DNA of 64,000 nt from Thermoflexus hugenholtzii (GTDB lineage: Bacteria > Chloroflexota > Anaerolineae > Thermoflexales > Thermoflexaceae), in contig NZ_CP076326.1 in assembly GCF_018771565.1 (NCBI RefSeq), positions 1 to 64,000 on the forward strand. Direction: 5' to 3'. Made by a program: the position numbers and the translations under genes. Below the pieces are notes generated by a model, which saw only the letters and a list, made by a program, of their open reading frames with translations, ran no database searches and was not told where the DNA came from. Below, piece after piece: positions 1-8,685 of the stretch (position 1 is its first letter; the number at the start of each line of letters is the position of its first letter).

Positions 1-13
1 GAGGTGAGGAGGG

Positions 14-2644
14 ATGAGCGCGGAGACCCCCATGCTGGCCCAATATCGCCGCATCAAGGCCCGCTTCCCCGACGCCATCGTCATGTTCCGGCTGGGCGAT
101 TTCTACGAGATGTTCGAGGAGGACGCGAAGATCGCCGCCCGGGAGCTGGAGCTGGCCCTCACCTCCCGTGCCTTCTCCAAGGACGTCCGCCTCCCCATGG
201 CCGGGGTCCCGGCCCACCACGTCACCTCGTATATCGGCAAGCTCATCGCCAAGGGCTATAAGGTTGCCGTCGTCGAGCAGCTCGAGGATCCCAAGAAGGT
301 CAAGCGCCTGGTCAAGCGGGATGTGGTGCGGGTGATCACCCCGGGCACGGTGGTGGAGGAGGCGCTGCTCCGGGACCGGCTGGAGAACTACCTCGCGGCC
401 GTCGCCCCATCCCCCGACGGCCAGGCCTTCGGCCTGGCGGCCATGGATCTCTCCACCGGGGAGTTCTTCACCACTCAGCTGGAGGGTCCGGAGGCGGAGC
501 AGGCTCTGATGGAGGAACTGGCCCGCCTGAGCCCGGCCGAGCTGGTGCTCCCGGAATCCCGCGCGCGGGAGGAGGCCTGGATCGCCCGCCTGAAAGGGGA
601 GCGCACCGTCCGCATCTCCCCGGTGGCCGACGCGGCCTTCGACCCGGAGCAGGCCCGTCGATCCCTCCTGGAACATTTCGGGGCGGCCTCCCTGCAGCCC
701 TTCGGCTGCGAGGGGTTGCCCTGGGCCATCGCCGCCGCCGGCGCCGCCCTCCACTACGTGAAATCCTCCCAGATCTCCGACCTCCGCCACCTGCGCCACC
801 TCAGCACCTATCATCGGGATGCCTTCATGGGGCTGGATCCCATCACCCGGCGCAACCTGGAGCTCACCGAGACCATCCGGGAGCGCCGGACGGAGGGGAG
901 CCTGTTCGCCGTCCTCAACCATACGGTGACCGCCATGGGGGCACGGCTGCTGCGCCGCTGGCTCCTCCAGCCCCTGGTGGACATTGAGGCCATCCGGATG
1001 CGCCTGGATGCGGTGGAGGAGCTGGTCCGCGACGCCCTGCTCCGCCAGGATCTGCGGCGGCTGCTGGACGGCCTTTACGACGTGGAGCGGCTGGTAGGCC
1101 GCATCGGCTTCGGCAACGCCAACGCCCGGGACCTGGTGGCCCTCAAGCGGACGCTGCAGCGGATCCCGCAGATCCGAAGCCGGCTGCTGTGGGTTCAATC
1201 GGCTCGCCTGCAGGCCCTGCGGGACGCCCTGGATCCATGCGTGGAGGTGGTCTCGCTGATCGACCGGGCCATTGTGGATGATCCCCCCATCCTGCTCCGG
1301 GAGGGCGGCCTGATCAAGCCCGGCTACCACGAGGAGCTGGACCGGCTGCGCCGCGCGGAGGAGGAGGGCCGGCGCTGGCTGGCGGAGCTGGAGCAGCGGG
1401 AACGAGCCCGCACCGGCATCGAAAGCCTCCGCGTCCGTTACAACGAGATCTTCGGGTTCTTCATCGAAGTCCCTCGATCGAAGGCCAACCAGGTGCCCGC
1501 CGACTACGAGCGGCGGGCGACCATCACCCACGCCGAGCGGTTCGTCACCCCGGAGCTCAAGGCCCGGGAGACGGAGATCCTGGCGACCCGGGAGCGGATC
1601 GAGGACCTGGAATACGAGCTCTTCGTGGAGGTGCGCGGCAAGGTCGCCGAGCACATCGAGCGCCTGCAGGGGGTGGCCCGCCACCTGGCCGAGCTGGACG
1701 TCTACCAGGCCCTGGCGGAAGCCGCCGCCCGCTACGGCTACACGCGCCCCATCGTTGAGGAGAGCGACCGCATTGAGATCCGGGAGGGCCGCCATCCCAT
1801 GGTCGAGCGTTGCCTCCCGCCCGGCGAGCCCTTCGTGCCCAACGATGCAGAGCTCAGCCACGCCCGCCGCCTGATCATCCTCACCGGCCCCAACCTGAGC
1901 GGCAAATCCGTCTATATCCGGCAGGTGGCCCTCATCGCCCTCATGGCCCAGATGGGCTCCTTCGTGCCCGCCCGCTCCGCCCGCATCGGGGTGGTGGATC
2001 GTCTCTTCGCCCGGGTGGGGGCCAGCGACGACATCACCGCCGGGATCTCCACCTTCATGGCGGAGATGATGGAGACCGCCTACATCCTCCACCACGCCAC
2101 CCCCCGCTCCCTGGTGATCCTGGACGAAGTGGGGCGGGGGACCAGCACCTATGACGGGATGAGCCTGGCCTGGGCGGTGGCCGAGGCCCTCCACGATGAG
2201 GTGCAGGCCCGGACCCTCTTCGCGACGCATTACCATGAGCTGACCCGGCTGGCGGAGCAGCTGGAAGGGGCCTGCAACCTGACCATGGCGGTGCGGGAGG
2301 TGGGGGATCAGGTGGTGTTCCTGCGGCGGGTGGTGCCGGGGGCAGCCGACAAATCCTATGGGATCCATGTGGCCCGCCTGGCCGGCCTGCCGGACTGGGT
2401 GATCCGGCGGGCGCAGCAGATCCTGGCGGAGCTCGAGGGCGCCCGGCGCGGCCCGGAGCTTCCAGCCGCCCGACCGGAGCAGCCCCCGGCCCTCCCCCGG
2501 GAGTTCGAGGAGGCCTACCGCCTGCTGCAGGAGCTCCTCGGGCTGGATCTGGTCAACATGACCCCGTTGCAGGCCCTCCTGGTCCTGAACGAGTTCCAGA
2601 CGCGGTGGCGCCAGCTCCTGTCCCTCCGGGGGGAGCCTCGCTGA
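14..2644 (+). CDS. mutS: DNA mismatch repair protein MutS
   Basis: Binds base mismatches and small loops and recruits MutL in postreplicative mismatch repair. The 876-residue length is normal for MutS1. The mismatch-reading motif GDFYEMF lies near residue 28. The ATPase has Walker A GPNLSGKS near residue 624 (most MutS have GPNMAGKST, so the last position is altered) and Walker B LVILDEVGRGTST near residue 700. The ATG follows a strong SD, GAGGTGAGGAGGG. The gene ends 2 bp from the convergent gene on the other strand. Identification is by direct motif recognition and is secure. Confidence 0.97.
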   Translation: MSAETPMLAQYRRIKARFPDAIVMFRLGDFYEMFEEDAKIAARELELALTSRAFSKDVRLPMAGVPAHHVTSYIGKLIAKGYKVAVVEQLEDPKKVKRLVKRDVVRVITPGTVVEEALLRDRLENYLAAVAPSPDGQAFGLAAMDLSTGEFFTTQLEGPEAEQALMEELARLSPAELVLPESRAREEAWIARLKGERTVRISPVADAAFDPEQARRSLLEHFGAASLQPFGCEGLPWAIAAAGAALHYVKSSQISDLRHLRHLSTYHRDAFMGLDPITRRNLELTETIRERRTEGSLFAVLNHTVTAMGARLLRRWLLQPLVDIEAIRMRLDAVEELVRDALLRQDLRRLLDGLYDVERLVGRIGFGNANARDLVALKRTLQRIPQIRSRLLWVQSARLQALRDALDPCVEVVSLIDRAIVDDPPILLREGGLIKPGYHEELDRLRRAEEEGRRWLAELEQRERARTGIESLRVRYNEIFGFFIEVPRSKANQVPADYERRATITHAERFVTPELKARETEILATRERIEDLEYELFVEVRGKVAEHIERLQGVARHLAELDVYQALAEAAARYGYTRPIVEESDRIEIREGRHPMVERCLPPGEPFVPNDAELSHARRLIILTGPNLSGKSVYIRQVALIALMAQMGSFVPARSARIGVVDRLFARVGASDDITAGISTFMAEMMETAYILHHATPRSLVILDEVGRGTSTYDGMSLAWAVAEALHDEVQARTLFATHYHELTRLAEQLEGACNLTMAVREVGDQVVFLRRVVPGAADKSYGIHVARLAGLPDWVIRRAQQILAELEGARRGPELPAARPEQPPALPREFEEAYRLLQELLGLDLVNMTPLQALLVLNEFQTRWRQLLSLRGEPR

Positions 2645-2646
2645 TC

Positions 2647-3342
2647 TTACAGATCCAGTGGCGCCTCCGCGAGGGCCTCCAGCTGGGGAAGGGTCAGCCG
2701 GTGCCGGCGCAGGGCGCGGGCCAGAAGGAGCATCTCCTCAATCTGCCGACGGCTCTCCCCGTCAAAGCGGTTCTCCCGGGCCCGATACAGGACCGGCCAG
2801 GGCATCCCCCGCCGGGCGGCCTCCTGGCGCAGCCCCTCCAGGACCTGGGCGACAGGCGGGGGGAGCATCCGCTCCAGCCAGGCGGCCGCCCAGTCCTCTT
2901 CCGAATCCGGGCGGATCTGCAGAGCGGGCCCGGCCTCCACCCACACTCCCCCTGCGCAACGTTGCCAGGTCGGCGCCGCGACGTAGGCCTCCATCGCATC
3001 CAGGTCCAGGTCCCGCACCAGGAGCTCCACCCGCTCCCCTTCCGGCGTCATCCCCGCCAGCTCGGCCCGGGGCTCCTCATAGCCGAAGCGGGCCAGCCAG
3101 AGGGTCACCCACGGGGCCCGGATCACCCCGCCGCGTTCCATACGGACCTGATGGGGGATCACCCGCCGGGGCTGAGTCCACTCGGGGAAAGCCAAAGCGA
3201 CCTCCACGGGGCCGGGGGCGAGGATCTCCTCCCCGCGGCGTGAAAGGATCCCCCGAAGCGCTTCTGAGGAGAAAGGCGGGGCGACCCCCCACAGGAGGAT
3301 CCGCCCCGCCCGAAGGGTGGCAAAGGCCGGCAGCCGGAGCAT
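2647..3342 (-). CDS. Hypothetical protein downstream of mdh
   Basis: A 231-residue, soluble-looking protein that I do not recognise. It has no signal peptide or membrane segment and is rich in Arg, Glu and Leu, with a predicted helical C-terminal third. It starts 4 bp after the mdh stop codon on the same strand, so it is probably translated by coupling to mdh. Codon use and GC match the neighbours. The frame is open over nearly 700 bp and fits exactly between the mdh and mutS stops, which supports a real gene. No function can be assigned. Confidence 0.75.
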   Translation of the reverse strand: MLRLPAFATLRAGRILLWGVAPPFSSEALRGILSRRGEEILAPGPVEVALAFPEWTQPRRVIPHQVRMERGGVIRAPWVTLWLARFGYEEPRAELAGMTPEGERVELLVRDLDLDAMEAYVAAPTWQRCAGGVWVEAGPALQIRPDSEEDWAAAWLERMLPPPVAQVLEGLRQEAARRGMPWPVLYRARENRFDGESRRQIEEMLLLARALRRHRLTLPQLEALAEAPLDL

Positions 3343-3346
3343 CGCC

Positions 3347-4312
<966 letters not shown>

Positions 4313-4320
4313 TCACGAAG

Positions 4321-4326
4321 ATTATA
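4321..4326 (-). promoter_or_regulatory. Putative -10 box of the mdh operon
   Basis: A perfect TATAAT on the - strand 39 bp upstream of the mdh ATG. The hexamer at the expected -35 position is poor, so this is a one-sided match. Confidence 0.45.
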
Positions 4327-4351
4327 GCCGAATTCCGGGATCTGGGGATCG

Positions 4352-5053
4352 TCATCCCGAGCGATCATCGTAGAGGGCGGAGAGGGGGAGACGGGAAGCC
4401 GTCGCCAGCCGCCATGCCAGGGCGAGGGCCCCGAGGCTGAGGGCGGCGGCCATCCCCAGCCAGAGCGGATCCCCGGAGCGCAGATAGGCCCCGACGGCGT
4501 TGGCGATCAGCACGTGGACCAGACGGGCGAGGGTGCTCACGGCGAAGGCGGGGCCGAGGGGGAGCGGAGAAAGCCCGACGGCCCACGCCAGGAGATCGTC
4601 CGGCGTGAAGGGCAACAGGAAGACGATCAGGATGAGGACCAATCCGTAGCGCCGGAGCAGACGATCCATCCGTTCCAGCCGATGGGCCGGAAGCCCGGCC
4701 ATGAGCAACGGGCGGCCCAGGACACGGGCCACGGCCATGGTGAGTCCGTTGCCCAGGCTGACCCCGATCCAGGTGATCAGGGAGCCCCACCAGGGCCCGA
4801 ACCAGTAGCCGCTGATCCACCCCAGCAACGCCCCCGGCAACGGCGCGAGGATCACCTGCAGGGCGTTCAACCCGATGAGGAGGATGACGCCCGTCGCCCG
4901 GTTGGCCGCCAGCCATGCCTCCAGCCGCTCCCGCTCGGCCACCAGGGGCCACAGATGGGGGAAGAGGAGGAGGCCGCCGGCGGCCAGGGCGATGAGCCCT
5001 GCGCCCCGCAACCACAGGCCGACTCGGGGTCCGCGAGGAAGCAGGCGGGACAC
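4352..5053 (-). CDS. TVP38/TMEM64 (SNARE-associated/DedA-like) membrane protein
   Basis: Integral membrane protein of about 233 residues. It begins with a basic N-terminus and a TM helix, then the family core: PLPGALLGWISGYWFGPW with a G-rich re-entrant region, and LPFTPDDLLAWAVGLS. It ends in two more TM segments. TVP38/DedA proteins are linked to lipid scrambling and envelope homeostasis, but the substrate here is unknown. The open frame runs on to 5170, but that extension is tRNA-Pro sequence. I chose the GTG at 5053 because GGAGG sits 6 nt upstream; a GTG at 5068 is the alternative. Confidence 0.85.
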   Translation of the reverse strand: MSRLLPRGPRVGLWLRGAGLIALAAGGLLLFPHLWPLVAERERLEAWLAANRATGVILLIGLNALQVILAPLPGALLGWISGYWFGPWWGSLITWIGVSLGNGLTMAVARVLGRPLLMAGLPAHRLERMDRLLRRYGLVLILIVFLLPFTPDDLLAWAVGLSPLPLGPAFAVSTLARLVHVLIANAVGAYLRSGDPLWLGMAAALSLGALALAWRLATASRLPLSALYDDRSG

Positions 5054-5128
5054 TCGAATCCTCCACACGGGCAAGGGACGGGGGCTGGGAACACGCGGGG
5101 GGTGGCCCCCTCGGACCACCCCCCGCAG

Positions 5129-5203
5129 TCGGGACGGGCGGATTTGAACCGCCGACCCCTGCAACCCCATTGCAGTGCGCTAACCTGGCTGCGCCACGTC
5201 CCG
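5129..5203 (-). tRNA. tRNA-Pro (anticodon GGG)
   Basis: A full cloverleaf read by hand on the - strand: 7-bp acceptor CGGGACG/CGTCCCG, D stem GCGC/GCGC, anticodon stem CTGCA/TGCAG around loop ATGGGGT (anticodon GGG), 5-nt variable loop, and T arm GGCGG TTCAAAT CCGCC. The discriminator is A, and the 3' CCA is not encoded. Length is 75 nt. A TATAAT box lies 12 bp upstream at 5215-5220. Confidence 0.95.
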
Positions 5204-5211
5204 ATCCGTTT

Positions 5212-5613
5212 TCAATTATAGCCCTCTCCCTGGGATCCGGCAAGCCTGGGGCGCTCTTCGATGCTGGCGGAAGCCGGGCGGAGGAGGGAACCAGTGGGCC
5301 AGACCATCCGCTCCGGTGGCAGCCGGTCCAGTTCACCCTCCGGGAAGGGGACCTCGCCGCTGAAGTAGAGCACATCCACCTCGCCGTCGTAGCGATAGCG
5401 CCGCCGCACCCACCCCGGGCCGACCCGCATCACCACGTCGAACCAGACCAGGGCGTTCTCCACGTCGAAGGCCTCGCCCAGGACCCAGGAGGGGGAATCC
5501 GACGGCAGGGTCGGCCGGAGGCGGCCCATCGCCCGCTCCCACAACCGCTGGCGCCGGGCCTCCGGGGAGAGAGGCGCTTCCCGAGAAGCTGTCGAACGCT
5601 TCCAGAAACCCAT
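5212..5613 (-). CDS. Hypothetical protein (133 aa)
   Basis: An unrecognised 133-residue soluble protein. It has a basic N-terminus with several Arg residues and a centre predicted to form beta strands (FDVVMRVGPGWVRRRYRYDG, then VDVLYFSGEVPF). It lies between fabI and tRNA-Pro on the same strand. The stop overlaps the tRNA promoter region. Codon use looks native. There is no homology I can name; it could be a lineage-specific Chloroflexota protein. Confidence 0.6.
   Translation of the reverse strand: MGFWKRSTASREAPLSPEARRQRLWERAMGRLRPTLPSDSPSWVLGEAFDVENALVWFDVVMRVGPGWVRRRYRYDGEVDVLYFSGEVPFPEGELDRLPPERMVWPTGSLLRPASASIEERPRLAGSQGEGYN
5215..5220 (-). promoter_or_regulatory. Putative -10 box of tRNA-Pro
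   Basis: TATAAT on the - strand just upstream of the mature tRNA 5' end, within 3 bp of the stop codon of the preceding hypothetical gene. No strong -35 was seen. Confidence 0.5.
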
Positions 5614-5653
5614 GGGATCGTTCCCTCCGCTTCGCCTCCGGGCGGTGGTGATC

Positions 5654-5751
5654 CGTCAACGGGTGTGTCCCAGAATCGTAGGACAACTGCTCGCAGTTGT
5701 CCTACAAAGCGGCCAGGCCCGACCAAATTGGGACACACCCACGTCAACGGG
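5654..5751. repeat. MITE-like nested inverted-repeat element
   Basis: Terminal inverted repeats GGGTGTGTCCCA (5661-5672) and TGGGACACACCC (5729-5740) bracket a second, inner perfect inverted repeat, GTAGGACAACTGC (5678-5690) and its complement (5693-5705). A 10-bp direct repeat, CGTCAACGGG, occurs at 5654-5663 and 5742-5751, as expected for a target duplication that overlaps the element end. The right copy contains the fabI stop codon. There is no coding capacity, so this is best read as a small non-autonomous insertion. Confidence 0.65.
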
Positions 5752-6547
5752 CCTCCGCCGGCTCCTCCACCAGGCGCTCGGTGACGCCGAGGATGTGATA
5801 CCCGGCGTCGACGAAGATCACCTCGCCGGTGATGGCGGCCGCCCGGTCGCTGCACAGCCAGGCGGCCAGTGCCCCCACGTCCTCGATGGTGACGTTGCGC
5901 CGCAGGGGGACGATCTCCCGGAACAGGCTGTAAAGGGAACGGAACCCCGGGATGCCGGTGGCCGCGAGGGTCCGGATGGGGCCGGCGGAGATGGCGTTGA
6001 CCCGGATGCCCTTCGGCCCCAGGTCATAGGCCAGGTAACGGACCGAGGCCTCCAGGGCGGCCTTGGCCACGCCCATCACGTTGTAGTGCGGGACCACCTT
6101 CTCCGAGCCGTAGTAGGTCAGGGTGAGCAGCGCCCCGCCGTTCTTCATCAGGGGCGCGGCCTCCCGGGCCAGGGCGGTGAAGGAATACACGCTCACGTCC
6201 ATCGCGATGCGGAACCCTTCGCGGGAGGTCAGGTAATACGGTCCGCTCAGCTCCTCCCGCTTCGCGAAGGCCACGGCGTGGACCAGGATGTCCAGCCGGT
6301 CGTAGGCCTGGCGGTATTTCTCGAAGAGGGCGGCGATCTGTTCGTCATCGCTCAGATCGCACGGCTCGATGAAGGACGCCCCCACGCTCTCCGCCAGGGG
6401 ACGCACCCGCCGCTCCAGGGCCGGCCCGGCGTAGGAGAAGGCCAGGGTGGCCCCCTCCGCATGCATCGCCTTGGCGATGCCCCAGGCGATGGAGTGATCG
6501 TTCGCCACCCCGAAGATCAAGGCGATCTTCCCATCCAGCAGCCCCAT
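5744..6547 (-). CDS. fabI: Enoyl-[acyl-carrier-protein] reductase (NADH), FabI type
   Basis: Reduces trans-2-enoyl-ACP in the last step of each fatty-acid elongation cycle. The 267-residue SDR-fold protein has the FabI-specific dinucleotide motif [15 protein letters not shown] near residues 13-27, [11 protein letters not shown], and the catalytic Tyr155-x6-Lys162 in YNVMGVAKA, with a second Tyr at 146. I chose the ATG at 6547, which follows GAGGGAGG, over an in-frame ATG ten codons upstream that would place the start before the SD. The stop codon falls inside the direct repeat of a MITE-like insertion. A TATAAT lies at 6581-6586. Confidence 0.95.
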   Translation of the reverse strand: MGLLDGKIALIFGVANDHSIAWGIAKAMHAEGATLAFSYAGPALERRVRPLAESVGASFIEPCDLSDDEQIAALFEKYRQAYDRLDILVHAVAFAKREELSGPYYLTSREGFRIAMDVSVYSFTALAREAAPLMKNGGALLTLTYYGSEKVVPHYNVMGVAKAALEASVRYLAYDLGPKGIRVNAISAGPIRTLAATGIPGFRSLYSLFREIVPLRRNVTIEDVGALAAWLCSDRAAAITGEVIFVDAGYHILGVTERLVEEPAEAR

Positions 6548-6580
6548 GGAGGCCTCCCTCGAAGAGGTGATGCGCATCCA

Positions 6581-6586
6581 ATTATA
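6581..6586 (-). promoter_or_regulatory. Putative -10 box of fabI
   Basis: A perfect TATAAT on the - strand 34 bp upstream of the chosen fabI ATG. The -35 region is GC-rich and does not match well. Confidence 0.45.
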
Positions 6587-6636
6587 GAGGCCCTGACGGC
6601 AGCGCGGCCGCCGGCGGCCGGCCAGGCGTCCCTCCC

Positions 6637-6867
6637 TTAGGTGGAGGTCAGGGTCCGCACGTGCAGGATCTCCTCCTTTCCGATCGGCCGAACCTCATCC
6701 CGGCTCAGGGTAACCACCGCCACCGTCTTCCCGTCGCCCGTCACGAACTCCACCTCGAATCCGATCCCCTCCCCGTAAACGTGCACCACGACTCCTACAT
6801 CTCCGGCCCGTAAGCCGTGCTCCGGCAGATCCCGCATCAGTACCACACTGTCTAGTTCTCGGATCAT
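6637..6867 (-). CDS. DUF4926 domain protein
   Basis: A 76-residue protein with the DUF4926 pattern: [21 protein letters not shown] followed by a beta-rich small-barrel-like region ([31 protein letters not shown]). The function is unknown. It starts 3 bp after the stop of the DUF6883 gene, which I recall as a frequent partner, so the two probably act as a pair, perhaps as a toxin-antitoxin-like or accessory module. Here the partner is frameshifted. Confidence 0.8.
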   Translation of the reverse strand: MIRELDSVVLMRDLPEHGLRAGDVGVVVHVYGEGIGFEVEFVTGDGKTVAVVTLSRDEVRPIGKEEILHVRTLTST

Positions 6868-6870
6868 CGC

Positions 6871-7210
6871 TCATTCCTCCTCTCGAGGATAGGCGGTAAC
6901 CAGCCGCGGCTGATCTTGACCCGCTTCCACAATCCATATCGTTCGAATCCACACCAATTCCCCTTTTGGTGTCCGCAGCTGACCATCCACGACATATTTG
7001 CTGCCGTATGGCGTCTCAAGGATGCCTCTCCCGAGGCCCTCCCGAGCAACTTCCAGGAGCGCCTCCTGCAGAAGCTCTGGGTCTTTCATTGAACCCAAGG
7101 GCACGGAAGAACCTGGCCTTTGCCCTGCCGACGCTGTGTGTTTCCGACAGCAGATATCGAGTGATCTTGGACAAAGGGACGTAGGCGTTTCCGGCATTCG
7201 GGAGCGGCAT
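6871..7210 (-). pseudogene. DUF6883 protein, frameshifted
   Basis: The N-terminal part from the ATG at 7210 (SD GTGGAG) reads MPLPNAGNAYVPLSKITRYL and continues to RFFRALGFNE, the DUF6883 start. The C-terminal half (DPELLQEALLEVAR, ETPYGSKYVVDG, VWIRTIWIVEAG, RLVTAYPREEE) lies in the next frame. The frames join near 7082-7090, needing one base skipped or two bases lost around GAAAGACCC. Together the halves give a full-length protein of about 113 residues. A sequencing error or programmed shift cannot be excluded. The gene sits directly upstream of the DUF4926 gene. Confidence 0.7.
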
Positions 7211-7453
7211 TGGAAGGCTCCACAAATGGCGATGGCTGTCTCTCGCGGCGATCCGGGGGCGCGGCACCCCACCGGATGAACCCATAGCCCGATGAAGGAG
7301 GCGCCCGCTCTTCATTTTAACCAAGCCACTGATTCGGCGGGCCAATGGCGTCCACGAATCGAGGCGCGGATGCCCGGACAGGTCCTTCCGCCTTCATCGG
7401 GGCTTACCCGGAGAGCGGCCTCTGCCGATGCGAGGGATGTGTTTTCGATCTCA

Positions 7454-7705
7454 CGCCGATTGGAAATCGGCCTTCCGGGGCGCTGGCGCGCCGGGCGTCG
7501 GCCTCCGCCGACGCGAAGGGTGTTTTCGGTCGGCGCAGGCCGACCGTTGGCCGAAAGGCCTTTCGCGCCGATTGAAATCGGCCTCTCAAGGCGCTGGCGC
7601 GCCGGGCGTCGGCCTCCGCCGACGCAAGGGGGGCTTTCCGGTCGGCGCAGGCCGACCATCGGCTGAAGGCCTCCCCAGGCCGAATTCATTCGGCGCCCAG
7701 GCCGA
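7454..7705. repeat. Tandem palindromic repeat array
   Basis: Two units with a 112-bp period begin at 7454 and 7566, and a partial third begins near 7675. Each unit strings together small palindromes: GCCGATTgAAATCGGC, GGCGCTGGCGCGCC, GCGTCGGCCTCCGCCGACGC and GGTCGGCGCAGGCCGACC. The third carries GCCGAATTCATTCGGC (7679-7694), a variant of a palindrome found in the other repeat islands. Short open frames across it are repeat artefacts. This accounts for most of the 7211-7863 gap. Confidence 0.75.
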
Positions 7706-7746
7706 CCGCACCAGCAACCCGGGACATCCCTCACATGTCGCGGGCC

Positions 7747-7776
7747 TTGTCATCGGGTTCCCCCTTGAGTTACAAT
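7747..7776 (+). promoter_or_regulatory. Putative sigma70-type promoter for the DUF169/2-oxoacid dehydrogenase operon
   Basis: TTGTCA (7747-7752), an 18-bp spacer and TACAAT (7771-7776), 87 bp upstream of the DUF169 ATG and just after the repeat array. Confidence 0.5.
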
Positions 7777-7863
7777 GAACCCTGAGATCGAAATCGGGCG
7801 GCCGGGGCGTCCGGCTCCAGCCGTGGCGCGGGAGGGGCACCTTTCCATTCACAGGAGGCCGGG

Positions 7864-8664
7864 ATGCTGGACAGGCTTCAACGCCTGCAGGAGGCCCTTC
7901 AGGCTCACGTGCGCCCGGCCACCTTCCCGGTGGCGATCCGGATGATCGCCCCGGGGGAGCCGTGGCCGGAGAAGACCCGCTTCCCCAAACGGGATTTCGG
8001 CCAGCAGATCGCCATCTGTCAGGGCTTCGCCATCGCCCGTCATTACGGTTGGATCATCGGGATGCGAGGGGAGGACCTCTCCTGCCCCCTCGCCAAAGCC
8101 GTGTGGGGCTTTGAACCGTTGCTCGATTACTACCTCAACGGCATGACCTGCGCCGGGATGTATACGGAAACCCCGGCCGCCGGAGCGGTGAGCGAGGCCC
8201 AGGTCGACAAATGGGAATACCGCCAGTGGGAAGGCGTCGTCGCCGCTCCCCTCCATCGCACCACCTTCGAGCCCCATGTGATCCTCATCTACGGGAACTC
8301 CGCCCAAGTCATGCGCCTGGTGGTCGCCCGTCTCTGGAAGACGGGAGGGCGTCTCACCTCCTCTTTCTCCGGGCGCATCGACTGCGCCGACGCGGTGATC
8401 ACCGCCATGAAGACCGATGAGTGCCAGGTCATCCTCCCCTGCTACGGCGATCGGGTCTTCGGCCAGGCCCAGGACGACGAGATGGCCTTCACCATCCCGA
8501 ACAGCAAGATCGAGTGGATCGTCGAGGGGCTGGAGGGCACCCACAAGGGCGGCATCCGCTATCCCATCCCCAGGTTCCTCCGCTACACCGGGATCTACCC
8601 CGATCATTACATGGAGATGGAGCGCCAGTGGAGGGAAAAGAAAGAAGCGGCAGCCTCAGGATGA
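7864..8664 (+). CDS. DUF169 domain protein
   Basis: A 266-residue protein of the DUF169 (COG2043) family. It shows conserved RMIAPGEPWPEKTRFPKRDF near the N-terminus, a Cys-containing CQGFAIARHYGW segment, GEDLSCPLAKAVWGF, SGRIDCADAV and ILPCYGDRVFG, and a C-terminal IEWIVEGLEGTHKGGIRYPI. The function is unknown; the conserved Cys residues suggest a cofactor or redox role (inference). It is the first gene of the + strand operon, 21 bp before E1alpha, implying a role with the 2-oxoacid dehydrogenase. The ATG follows AGGAGGCCGGG. Confidence 0.9.
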   Translation: MLDRLQRLQEALQAHVRPATFPVAIRMIAPGEPWPEKTRFPKRDFGQQIAICQGFAIARHYGWIIGMRGEDLSCPLAKAVWGFEPLLDYYLNGMTCAGMYTETPAAGAVSEAQVDKWEYRQWEGVVAAPLHRTTFEPHVILIYGNSAQVMRLVVARLWKTGGRLTSSFSGRIDCADAVITAMKTDECQVILPCYGDRVFGQAQDDEMAFTIPNSKIEWIVEGLEGTHKGGIRYPIPRFLRYTGIYPDHYMEMERQWREKKEAAASG

Positions 8665-8685
8665 ACAACCGCTCAGGAGGCAGCG

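Noticed and set aside
4365-5375. A 336-codon - strand frame across the TVP38 gene and tRNA-Pro
   Set aside because: Arg/Pro/Ser-rich shadow of the TVP38 frame; runs through a tRNA.
5654-5751. Complete insertion sequence
   Set aside because: Only about 80 bp with no transposase frame; fits a non-autonomous element at most.
7454-7705. CRISPR array
   Set aside because: The repeat units are long, few and made of internal palindromes; no constant short repeat with unique spacers and no cas genes.
7428-7778. Several 60-140 codon frames in the 7.4-7.8 kb gap on both strands
   Set aside because: They lie on the tandem repeats and read the same Arg/Pro-rich repeat peptides; no SD, no family.
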